A stretch of DNA of 5,113 bases from JARROD01 sp037384225 (GTDB lineage: Bacteria; Pseudomonadota; Gammaproteobacteria; Pseudomonadales; Cellvibrionaceae). The notes under the pieces are model-generated. The model did no database searches. It had not been told where the DNA came from and was given only the letters and a program-made list of their open reading frames with translations. A program made the position numbers and the translations under genes. Position 1 is the first letter of the stretch, and the number at the start of each line of letters is the position of its first letter. Positions 1 through 5,113 of the stretch are shown piece by piece. The stretch lies in the NCBI GenBank assembly GCA_037384225.1, contig JARROD010000441.1, positions 1 through 5,113 on the forward strand, written 5' to 3'.

Positions 1-104
1 GCCGGATCGAAGGCACAAATACCCCGACTTATTGAGAAGTTACATCTGATACCTACAACCTATTGAAAATCATGTAAAATATTTAACGATTGCGGGGCAG
101 GGCA

Positions 105-1439
105 CTAGTGGTTCATATCGCGGTATAGCGTCCAGGCCATGCGCGCGGTGACCAGCACCGCGAGTGCCAGCAGTGCCCACAGCATCCAGGTCAACCAGGG
201 CTTGACCGCAACCGGAAACTGACGCCGCAGGCCCCCGGCCTCATCGATTCTGCCGATCGGGATGGTGACTGCCTGCGACAATTCGAGCGCCGATTGCTGC
301 GCGACCAGGCGGCTTAAATCATCGGGATGGCGTTCGACTTCGTAATTGCCCCAGGCAAGCGTGAAGGGGCCCTGGCGGTTGTTGATGAACAGTATTTCGT
401 AGGGCGGATAAAAGAATTCGAGGCCGACATCCTGCATGGATTGGTGCCGCGGCTCGAACCAATAGCGGCGTTGTGCGCTGAAATCGAGAGACACCCGCCC
501 ACCTTCATCCATGCCTTCGAGGTTGTGCTGTTCGATGCCACGCCGCAGCAGTTGCTTTTGATCGAACTCGCCATGGCTCGCATACAGGTTGCCCGACAGG
601 AAATAACCGTTGGGCAGCACGAAACGCATCGCGCGCGCGTCCACCGCGAGCGGCGGCGAAAAAGCGAAAAAGCCTGTATGTTTCGCGTCTTCCTCGAGCG
701 CCCTCCCAGCCAGCGCAAAATCCGCCGGGGCCTCTTCAACCTGGTAGCGGCCGCGTGCCCGTTTCAGTTCGAAGCGGGTCACCGATGCATGCGGGCGTAA
801 GCGGAAGTAGCGATAGCCCGCCGGCAGTTCGCCTAGTGTCACCCATTCACCGCCGCGGCCCTGCCCCTTGAACAGGTTCTTGCCATGCTGAATTGTCTTC
901 CAATGGTCAATATCATTGGCGGCCTGGATATCGAGCTTAAGGAAATCGCCTGCCGGTTCGTGCGTCCAGTCGAGCTCGATCGCATCGATACCCAATTGGA
1001 GCTGACGTTTGCTCAGTTCGATGATGTAGTCCGGGCGCTGCTGTTGAACCCGCAGCTGTTGGTGAATACCGAGACGCGTGACCTGACCGGTACTCTCATC
1101 GTACTGCTGTTGATCCAGGATCACCTTGGCACCGTGCCCGGCCTTGCTGCGCTCGAAGCGCTGATTGCTCAGGTTGTCCCATTTTTCGTTTATGATCGGC
1201 GGTTTGCGCCGCAGCAGCGTTGGCAACGGTTGTCCGTTGGCATCGAATACGGCGATGTCCGCCGCATGCCGGTGGCTCATGCCGCGCAGGATTTCCAGGT
1301 TCAGGTCCAACCGTTGCAGGGTTGCCGCGGATTCGCCGATCGGCGCCTGCCAGGCATAGTCGTTCAATTTAAAAGGGGGCTGGGCGCTGGCGGTTATGCT
1401 GAATCCGAGGCTGAACAGCAAGGTCATCAGTCTAAACAT
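105..1439 (-). CDS. DUF3999 family membrane-anchored periplasmic protein
   Basis: The 444-aa product resembles the DUF3999 family, whose biochemical role is unknown. I chose the ATG at 1439 over the upstream in-frame ATG at 1475. It begins directly with a signal peptide (MFRLMTLLFSLGFSITASA, probable cleavage before QPPF), and GGGGGAAGG lies 5 nt upstream; the longer start would put 12 hydrophilic residues before the signal. The large middle part is soluble, with alternating strand-like segments and many aromatic and charged residues, and should be periplasmic. A single membrane helix (about residues 415-436, WLTWMLWALLALAVLVTA) is followed by a short basic tail, YRDMNH. This predicts a periplasmic domain anchored by its C-terminus in the inner membrane. 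The start overlaps the stop of the DUF2339 gene by 8 nt, so the two are one operon and their products probably act together in the envelope. The reading frame is intact. Family assignment is from recall of sequence and context, not from a search. Confidence 0.8.
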   Translation of the reverse strand: MFRLMTLLFSLGFSITASAQPPFKLNDYAWQAPIGESAATLQRLDLNLEILRGMSHRHAADIAVFDANGQPLPTLLRRKPPIINEKWDNLSNQRFERSKAGHGAKVILDQQQYDESTGQVTRLGIHQQLRVQQQRPDYIIELSKRQLQLGIDAIELDWTHEPAGDFLKLDIQAANDIDHWKTIQHGKNLFKGQGRGGEWVTLGELPAGYRYFRLRPHASVTRFELKRARGRYQVEEAPADFALAGRALEEDAKHTGFFAFSPPLAVDARAMRFVLPNGYFLSGNLYASHGEFDQKQLLRRGIEQHNLEGMDEGGRVSLDFSAQRRYWFEPRHQSMQDVGLEFFYPPYEILFINNRQGPFTLAWGNYEVERHPDDLSRLVAQQSALELSQAVTIPIGRIDEAGGLRRQFPVAVKPWLTWMLWALLALAVLVTARMAWTLYRDMNH

Positions 1440-2478
1440 GATCGCCTTCCCCCTTACCACCGGTCTCATCGGCATCTCGCGGCGGAATCGGGGAAAAATA
1501 GCCCATCGCGGTCAGCAGGCCGCCAACCGCAATGAATGAGATGATACGCTCAAGCGTACCGCTCGCACGCAGGTCGGCGAACACCAGTTTGACCAGCACC
1601 ACCGCAACCAGGACCGCACCGGTTAGCCATAGCAGACGCATCGATTTGCGCGACGCATACAATATTGTCAGCATGCCGATCAAAGTCCACAGAATCGACA
1701 GGCCGGTTTGCACCCCGGCGTCGTGCAGCAGGCGTTCGAGGTCGAAAGCGACTCCGGTGAAGTGATGCATCGAGCGCAGCAACAGCGCGCTGATCCAGAT
1801 AAAAACCACCACACCCAGCCCCGCGAGGAGACGATAACGGTAGACCTCGGGCTGACCATCGAGCAGGCGCAGCGATCTGAACACGGCAATAAAGAACACC
1901 AGGTGCGTTAGATCCAGTGGATTCAACAGGGGCAGGTACGGCAGCGGATAGGCAGCGCCGCTATTGCCAAGATTGGCAGCCAGACTCCACAGCAGCAGAT
2001 ACAATCCCATCACCCCGCTGACCATCAACTGCAACGCCAGCCCAAAGCGGCGGAACATCGTGGCCCTGCCCTGCCTCGCCCACCAGATGACGAATAACGG
2101 GAATACCGCCAGTAGAGCCCGGTAGGCACTACCGGCCTGCGGCAGCAACTGGTAGAAGCGCCCGTTCAAATCGATCGATGCTATCATTGTGACCAGTAAC
2201 ACGAGCCCGGTGTACAGGCTTAGATAAGCCTCCCGGCGCCAGGCCAGCGCTTCGAGACGCATGACGATGAGGTAATTGAGCGCCAGCGCGGCGATCCACC
2301 CAAGCGCATCGGGCCAGACCAGGAACAGCGATTGCCCGTCCGCAAACACCGCCAGGGCCACCAGGTAAAGCGTGGGTAAAAACGCGGCCAGTGAGAACGA
2401 TGCCGGTTCCCAATCCCAGCCCCGGATACGGTCGAGATAGAGCAGTATCGCCGCGGTCAGCGTGAGCAACATCAGCAC
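1432..2478 (-). CDS. DUF2339 membrane protein, C-terminal piece (frameshifted gene)
   Basis: This is the C-terminal 348 residues of the gene that begins at 4075, not an independent gene. The first Met (2478) has no clear ribosome binding site, and the same frame stays open upstream to the duplication at 2516-2535, reading LIQIDSYLEYDVFAV before that Met. The piece is almost entirely hydrophobic: repeated segments of about 20 residues (for example LPTLYLVALAVFADG, LSLYTGLVLLVTMIAS, LMVSGVMGLYLLLWSLA, LLAGLGVVVFIWISALLL, LVAVVLVKLVFADL, IISFIAVGGLLTAMGYF) are separated by short polar loops, giving roughly ten predicted inner-membrane helices. It contains the conserved late DUF2339 features, including the SMHHFTGVAF segment and the C-terminal helix ending in GYFSPIPPRD. 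It ends in a short hydrophilic tail, GGKGEGDHV. If translation cannot cross the frameshift, this half is probably not made or is only poorly expressed. That could also weaken the coupled DUF3999 gene downstream. Confidence 0.75.
   Translation of the reverse strand: MLMLLTLTAAILLYLDRIRGWDWEPASFSLAAFLPTLYLVALAVFADGQSLFLVWPDALGWIAALALNYLIVMRLEALAWRREAYLSLYTGLVLLVTMIASIDLNGRFYQLLPQAGSAYRALLAVFPLFVIWWARQGRATMFRRFGLALQLMVSGVMGLYLLLWSLAANLGNSGAAYPLPYLPLLNPLDLTHLVFFIAVFRSLRLLDGQPEVYRYRLLAGLGVVVFIWISALLLRSMHHFTGVAFDLERLLHDAGVQTGLSILWTLIGMLTILYASRKSMRLLWLTGAVLVAVVLVKLVFADLRASGTLERIISFIAVGGLLTAMGYFSPIPPRDADETGGKGEGDHV
1445..1453 (-). promoter_or_regulatory. Shine-Dalgarno of the DUF3999 gene, inside the end of the DUF2339 gene
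   Basis: On the minus strand GGGGGAAGG is followed by CGATC and then ATG at 1439. It lies within the last codons of the DUF2339 gene, whose TAG stop (1432-1434) falls just inside the new gene. This arrangement decides the DUF3999 start and points to translational coupling. Confidence 0.7.
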
Positions 2479-4075
2479 CGCGAAAACGTCGTATTCCAGG
2501 TAGCTGTCGATCTGTATCAGCGCGCATCAGCGCGCCCAAGGCGACGAACACGCCACCGAGGAATGCCGGATTCATCCATACCGTTGCGCCGATATCGTCA
2601 ACGTTGCGGAACAGGAAGAGAATTCCGGCGCCGAGCTGTAGCGCAACGGCGAAAACCTGGGCGTAAAACCGCCGCTGACGCAATGACACCCATAGTATAC
2701 CCGCCGCTTCCAGCGCCCAGGTCGCGGTGCTCCAGTGACCGTCGAGCGCGTACGGAACCGCCAGCGTGGTAAAGACGACGCCGATGGCGAGCATGGTTTC
2801 GGCGAGCAGACGGGTGGCCTCGCCGATACGGGTCCAGAGCAGGCGCGCCAGCACGATGTAGTAAATCCCGAGCGCGACACTGACCAAGGCAATGCCATAG
2901 TCGAATTGGCGCAACATCACCATCGCCAGGCTGGAGGCAGCCAACGGTGTGCCGAACACCAGGGTGCCATCGACCAGGCCGCGTAAATCCTGGGTTTGCT
3001 TCAGTGCGTAGAGCACACCCAGAACGCTGTAAAGCAGGAAAAACAACAGCAGGAACAACCCCGCCGACAGCAGCATTTCTTCGCGGTAGGAAAACACGAA
3101 CCACAGCGCATACACGCCAAAGGTAAACACAAAGCCCATCAGGTTGAGCAGGCGCCAGGCCTTGAACCAGGCGACCGTGAACACCAGCAGGTTGAGCAGC
3201 GCGTAGTAACCGAACAAACCGATATAGTTGCCACTGCCCGACGACGCCAGAAACGGCGCGATAAACCCGCCGAATACCGCGTACATCGCCAGCGCGCGTG
3301 AGTTTTGCAACACCGCCAGCGCCGCGGTAATCAGCGAGAACGCCACCAGCAGCGCGAAGCTCAGGGTCGATGGAATCAGTTCGGCGATACGATAAGCGGC
3401 AAAAATCGTGATATAGATGACACCGACCCCGCCGCCCTGCAACAGCAGCGCGTAAACCTGTTTTTTACTGCGCAGGCGCCAGCCGAAGCCGATCAGCCCC
3501 AAGCCTCCGAGCGCCGCGCCGAGAAAGCGCAGTTCCAGCGGCAGCGCCGAGTTGTCTGCGGCGTACTTGAGCAGGAACGCCACACCGACGAACAGGACCA
3601 GTAGCCCGACACGCACGAAGATATTGCCATCGGTGAAATAGCCGATGACGGCTTGTACCACCTGATCGAATAAGCGATCCAGTGCATTACCTCTCTTCTC
3701 CCGGCGCGGAGCCGGCTCCCGGTCTTCTTGCGGCACCTCCAGCGACAGTTGTTCCCCTTCGCCCGAAGCCATTGCCGAGGCGACCGTGGCAGTGGGCCTG
3801 ACAGGCTCAGCATCCAGGGTTTGCGGCGGTTTCGGCGGCGGGGTTTCAAGCACCGGCTCTACCTGCTCGTCCGGCAGCCTAACCTCGCGTTCCCACCGGC
3901 CCTCGATCACGCGCTTTTTCAGCGTGTTTAATTCCTGTTCAAGGGCGCCGATTCTTTGCCGGGATTCGCGCTGTAGCAGGAACAACCCCAGCAGCAGTGC
4001 CAGCACCAATCCGAATTCGATCTCACCCGCAATCGCGCCCAGCAGGATGACAACCAAGGTAATGAAAAGTGTCAT
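2129..4075 (-). CDS. DUF2339 membrane protein, N-terminal piece (frameshifted gene)
   Basis: This is the 5' part of a DUF2339 (COG5373-like) predicted membrane protein of unknown function. The ATG at 4075 is preceded on the minus strand by AGGG with 4-nt spacing. Residues 1-34 form a hydrophobic N-terminal anchor. Residues 35-62 look like a short coiled coil (RIGALEQELNTLKKR). Residues 65-128 are a proline- and glutamate-rich linker (ETPPPKPPQ). From about residue 151 the hallmark NIFVRVGLLVLFVGVAF begins a run of closely packed membrane helices that lasts to about residue 516 (GGVFVALGALMRA). From about residue 517 the protein is out of frame: the last 132 residues switch abruptly to an Arg/Gly/Ala-rich, non-hydrophobic composition (for example RRFRGADVAHADRGD) and end in an unrelated stop. 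Dropping one copy of the 10-bp duplication joins this piece to the one ending at 1432, giving about 877 aa, a usual length for the family. First gene of the operon with DUF3999. Confidence 0.8.
   Translation of the reverse strand: MTLFITLVVILLGAIAGEIEFGLVLALLLGLFLLQRESRQRIGALEQELNTLKKRVIEGRWEREVRLPDEQVEPVLETPPPKPPQTLDAEPVRPTATVASAMASGEGEQLSLEVPQEDREPAPRREKRGNALDRLFDQVVQAVIGYFTDGNIFVRVGLLVLFVGVAFLLKYAADNSALPLELRFLGAALGGLGLIGFGWRLRSKKQVYALLLQGGGVGVIYITIFAAYRIAELIPSTLSFALLVAFSLITAALAVLQNSRALAMYAVFGGFIAPFLASSGSGNYIGLFGYYALLNLLVFTVAWFKAWRLLNLMGFVFTFGVYALWFVFSYREEMLLSAGLFLLLFFLLYSVLGVLYALKQTQDLRGLVDGTLVFGTPLAASSLAMVMLRQFDYGIALVSVALGIYYIVLARLLWTRIGEATRLLAETMLAIGVVFTTLAVPYALDGHWSTATWALEAAGILWVSLRQRRFYAQVFAVALQLGAGILFLFRNVDDIGATVWMNPAFLGGVFVALGALMRADTDRQLPGIRRFRGADVAHADRGDTALSRPYPGLGLGTGIVLTGRVFTHALPGGPGGVCGRAIAVPGLARCAWVDRRAGAQLPHRHASRSAGLAPGGLSKPVHRARVTGHNDSIDRFERALLPVAAAGR
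2516..2535. repeat. Perfect 10-bp tandem duplication causing a frameshift in the DUF2339 gene
   Basis: ATCAGCGCGC occurs twice back to back (2516-2525 and 2526-2535). Ten bases is 3n+1, so one extra copy shifts the frame. The N-terminal piece uses codon starts congruent to 1 mod 3 and the C-terminal piece to 0 mod 3, exactly the offset that loss of 10 bases corrects. With one copy removed, the minus strand reads ...LGALIQIDSYLEYDV... without a stop and keeps the hydrophobic pattern. The duplication may be a real mutation (replication slippage) or an assembly error. Confidence 0.9.
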
Positions 4076-4256
4076 ATATCCCTATATCCCCGGAGTTGTT
4101 ATTTTGTGGTATCGATTCTAATTGAATTCCTAATATAGCGCGAAATTTAACCGTGGGGGCCTGAATCGCGGTACTCGAACGTCCGGCATTCGCCCGCTTG
4201 ATACATCGACAACCCGGGCCGATGCTTCATTTGACAACCACGCCCCCTATGACTTC
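4076..4256. other. Intergenic region upstream of the DUF2339-DUF3999 operon
   Basis: I see no gene here. The part nearest the operon (about 4094-4150) is AT-rich and is the natural place for the operon promoter. On the minus strand it contains TATATT (4132-4137), a possible -10 box, but there is no acceptable -35 hexamer 16-18 bp upstream of it, so I do not call a promoter. The rest (4151-4256) is GC-rich with no recognisable hairpin followed by a T-run. Together with the TetR-like remnant and the stretch up to 4491, this makes about 416 bp without an intact gene. Confidence 0.5.
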
Positions 4257-4388
4257 TTACTGTTGACTCAATAACTGTATTGCCACCTTTTTGGCTAGCT
4301 GCGCGGCATTACGATCTCCACGGGTAATGGCACCATCTACCAGGAGTGCCAGTTTCCTAAGCAAAACTTTGGCGCTCGAATTGTACCT
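4257..4388 (-). pseudogene. C-terminal remnant of a TetR/AcrR-type transcriptional regulator
   Basis: On the minus strand an open frame of 43 residues runs from just after an in-frame TAA (4389-4391) to TAA at 4257-4259. It includes LLRKLALLVDGAITRGD followed by NAAQLAKKVAIQLLSQQ. The pattern LxLLVDGAI, then a short turn and a terminal amphipathic helix of the type AAxxAKxxAxxLL, is typical of the last two helices of TetR-family ligand-binding domains. The N-terminal helix-turn-helix and most of the ligand domain are missing, there is no start codon in the frame, and I found no matching coding sequence further upstream on that strand. It is therefore a broken leftover of a gene. Assignment to TetR rests on short-motif recognition only. 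Another helical protein ending is possible. Confidence 0.5.
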
Positions 4389-4400
4389 TTAACCATGGTA

Positions 4401-4426
4401 TTGACATTGAAATCACCTTTTAAAAT
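4401..4426 (+). promoter_or_regulatory. Possible promoter with consensus -35 box
   Basis: TTGACA (4401-4406) matches the sigma-70 -35 consensus exactly. The best -10-like hexamer is TAAAAT (4421-4426), but the spacer is only 14 bp; with a 17-bp spacer the hexamer would be the poor AATCAT. It lies about 65 bp before the GTG of the 128-aa ORF and points toward it. Given the bad spacing, this is a weak call. Confidence 0.25.
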
Positions 4427-4491
4427 CATGAATGCGGTTTTTGCATCGGCCTTGAACGAGAAACAACCGGTGTGTAGTTCGGTTTACCGTC

Positions 4492-4878
4492 GTGTATAGT
4501 GGTATCCAAAATGATTCCCGCAAAACCTACTGGCACGATTTAAATATTGGAGGTAATCGGTCACTGCTGGTTTATGTGGAGGGTATTACGTCCTCTTTGG
4601 GTATGGAGCGTTTGGTAAACTGGTTGCAAAATGAAGCCGAAACCGAGGAGCTTATCAATCGGCAAAAAGCACAGCGACGCTTATCAGAGCAGGTAGCATT
4701 GCGTCAGGATATGAATGTCTATGGTCGTGAGGTGGGTGATATTTCATCGATCAAAAAAATGAATGATTGGTTTAAATCCCGCCAAGTCAACGAGCAGGCC
4801 AATCATCTATTTAAACAACTATTGTTGCTGTGGAACGCGGTCGGTTTGTTGTCTATACCCAAAGCGTTTGAGATTTAG
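4492..4878 (+). CDS. Unrecognised protein, possibly truncated; candidate gene cassette ORF
   Basis: I do not recognise this 128-aa product. It is hydrophilic and mostly helical by composition. A short N-terminal part (YWHDLNIGGNRSLLVYVEGI) may form strands. The Glu/Gln/Arg-rich middle (about residues 44-75, NEAETEELINRQKAQRRLSE) suits a helix. The end is more hydrophobic (HLFKQLLLLWNAVGLLSIP). There is no signal peptide or clear membrane span, so it is likely cytoplasmic. The only start for the full frame is GTG at 4492, with no Shine-Dalgarno; the next in-frame ATG is at 4603. GC content and codon use are visibly lower than in the DUF2339 operon, which suggests transfer. An overlapping plus-strand frame, open from 4299, ends at the TAG at 4497-4499 and has protein-like sequence near its end (SPFKIMNAVFASALNEKQ), so the gene may be the 3' part of a longer frameshifted one. 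The stop is 35 nt before the attC-like repeat. Confidence 0.5.
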   Translation: MYSGIQNDSRKTYWHDLNIGGNRSLLVYVEGITSSLGMERLVNWLQNEAETEELINRQKAQRRLSEQVALRQDMNVYGREVGDISSIKKMNDWFKSRQVNEQANHLFKQLLLLWNAVGLLSIPKAFEI

Positions 4879-4913
4879 GTGTGCAGAGTGCGTCAATTTT
4901 TGTTCCCCCCTTC

Positions 4914-5007
4914 CTTTAACAACAGGGGCGCGAAGACGCTGCCTGGTACCGGCCAACGCGACCCAATCATGTGTGGGTGGCGTCTTCGCCACCCCTCATT
5001 GTTAAAC
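4914..5007 (+). other. attC-like site: 94-bp imperfect inverted repeat between two plus-strand genes
   Basis: The outer ends are CTTTAAC (4914-4920) and GTTAAAC (5001-5007). The right end fits the integron core consensus GTTRRRY fully; the left fits RYYYAAC except for its first base. Inside, arms 4915-4939 and 4980-5006 pair in about 23 of 27 columns. The matched blocks are TTTAACAA/TTGTTAAA, AGGGG/CCCCT and GCGAAGACGC/GCGTCTTCGC, and the unpaired extra bases are placed asymmetrically, as in the extrahelical bases of attC sites. The central 40 bp (4940-4979) would be the variable terminal region. Length is within the known attC range of roughly 57-141 bp. The site starts 35 nt after one ORF stop and ends 13 nt before the next start codon, the spacing of cassette arrays. 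Alternatives are a MITE-like palindrome or a structured 5' leader. Confidence 0.55.
4975..4994 (+). repeat. Perfect 8-bp hairpin with 4-nt loop inside the inverted repeat
   Basis: GGGTGGCG, loop TCTT, CGCCACCC. This local stem competes with the long-range pairing of the larger inverted repeat. It sits 13 nt before the Shine-Dalgarno of the DUF1348 gene. It is followed by CTCATTGTT rather than a T-run, so I do not call it a terminator. Confidence 0.6.
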
Positions 5008-5012
5008 AGGAG
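5008..5012 (+). promoter_or_regulatory. Shine-Dalgarno of the DUF1348 gene
   Basis: AGGAG lies 8 nt before the ATG at 5021, immediately after the right end of the inverted repeat (5007). It fixes the start of the downstream gene. Confidence 0.8.
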
Positions 5013-5020
5013 AATGCAAG

Positions 5021-5113
5021 ATGGCTAGACCCCCTTTACCACCTTTTGACGAAGAAGCGGCAATTGAAAAAATCCGGCTCGCCGAAGATGCCTGGAACGG
5101 CCGCGATCCAAAC
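5021..5113 (+). CDS. DUF1348 / NTF2-like (SnoaL-type) protein, 5' fragment
   Basis: Only the first 31 codons are present; the gene runs off the right edge. The start MARPPLPPFDEEAAIEKI followed by LAEDAWNGRDP matches the characteristic N-terminus of DUF1348 proteins (RPPLPPF, then a helix containing K(V/I)RLAEDAWN.RDP). These are NTF2-fold proteins of about 150 aa. The fold is a cone-shaped alpha+beta barrel used by many small enzymes and ligand-binding proteins, and the specific function of DUF1348 is unknown. The ATG has an excellent Shine-Dalgarno. The gene starts 13 nt after the attC-like repeat, on the same strand as the unknown 128-aa ORF. Whether it is intact, and whether another attC follows it, cannot be seen here. 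Confidence 0.85.
   Translation, partial: MARPPLPPFDEEAAIEKIRLAEDAWNGRDPN

Noticed and set aside
74..87. AT-rich near-palindrome (GTAAAATATTTAAC) downstream of the DUF3999 gene, and RYYYAAC-like ATTTAAC at 81-87
   Set aside because: Only 14 bp with two mismatched positions, no T-run that would make a terminator, and no GTTRRRY partner at a suitable distance.
1440..1475. Longer start of the DUF3999 protein at 1475 (12 extra residues)
   Set aside because: It would place hydrophilic residues before an otherwise clean signal peptide and overlap the DUF2339 gene more deeply; the ATG at 1439 has a strong Shine-Dalgarno.
885..1535. Long plus-strand open frame antisense to the DUF3999 gene (also 327-800)
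   Set aside because: These are GC-rich shadow frames opposite a convincing gene; they lack ribosome binding sites and recognisable protein features.
2129..2525. The last 132 codons of the frame starting at 4075 as a real protein tail
   Set aside because: Composition turns abruptly Arg/Gly/Ala-rich and non-hydrophobic exactly after the 10-bp duplication, while the alternative frame continues the membrane helices.
2996..3604. Plus-strand frames rich in Gln, Arg and His (2996-3301, 3305-3604)
   Set aside because: Their Gln/His/Arg bias is the antisense of Leu/Val/Ala-rich membrane helices in the DUF2339 gene.
4145..4268. A second attC-like site (ATTTAAC at 4145-4151 with GTTGACT at 4262-4268)
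   Set aside because: The right end breaks the GTTRRRY consensus and the GGGGGC/GCCCCC blocks between them are spaced asymmetrically, so the arms do not pair in register.
4975..5003. Rho-independent terminator after the unknown ORF
   Set aside because: The hairpin is strong but is followed by CTCATTGTT, not a T-run, and forms part of the larger inverted repeat.
4763..5005. 80-aa plus-strand frame overlapping the unknown ORF and the inverted repeat
   Set aside because: It runs through the palindrome, is Cys- and Arg-rich without pattern, and overlaps a better ORF in another frame.

Overview
The window looks like a gammaproteobacterial chromosome or metagenomic contig. This rests on the GC-rich codon use of the left four-fifths and on a DUF2339-DUF3999 envelope gene pair of the kind found in Gammaproteobacteria. 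Taxonomy cannot be fixed further from this sequence.

Left part (about 105-4075, minus strand): a two-gene operon of conserved but uncharacterised envelope genes. The upstream gene encodes a large polytopic DUF2339 membrane protein. It is split by a frameshift that coincides exactly with a perfect 10-bp tandem duplication (2516-2525 / 2526-2535). Removing one copy gives a continuous protein of about 877 aa, so the two reading-frame pieces are halves of one gene. The downstream gene encodes a DUF3999 protein with a signal peptide and one C-terminal membrane anchor. Its start overlaps the DUF2339 stop by 8 nt (ATGTTTAG), and a strong Shine-Dalgarno sits just upstream, so the two are probably translationally coupled.

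Right part (about 4076-5113): compositionally different and mosaic. It holds (i) an intergenic stretch with no intact gene, (ii) a minus-strand remnant of the C-terminal end of what looks like a TetR/AcrR-type regulator, (iii) an unrecognised plus-strand ORF of 128 aa with clearly lower GC and no good ribosome binding site, (iv) a 94-bp imperfect inverted repeat, and (v) the first 31 codons of a DUF1348 / NTF2-like gene cut by the window edge.

The most interesting element is the 94-bp inverted repeat. Its ends (CTTTAAC ... GTTAAAC), its length, its asymmetric pairing and its place between two same-strand small genes all resemble an integron attC site. If so, the unknown ORF and the NTF2-like gene would be consecutive gene cassettes of an integron array, or an integrase-less attC cluster, next to the chromosomal DUF2339-DUF3999 operon. 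No integrase and no second attC are visible here, so this remains a hypothesis.
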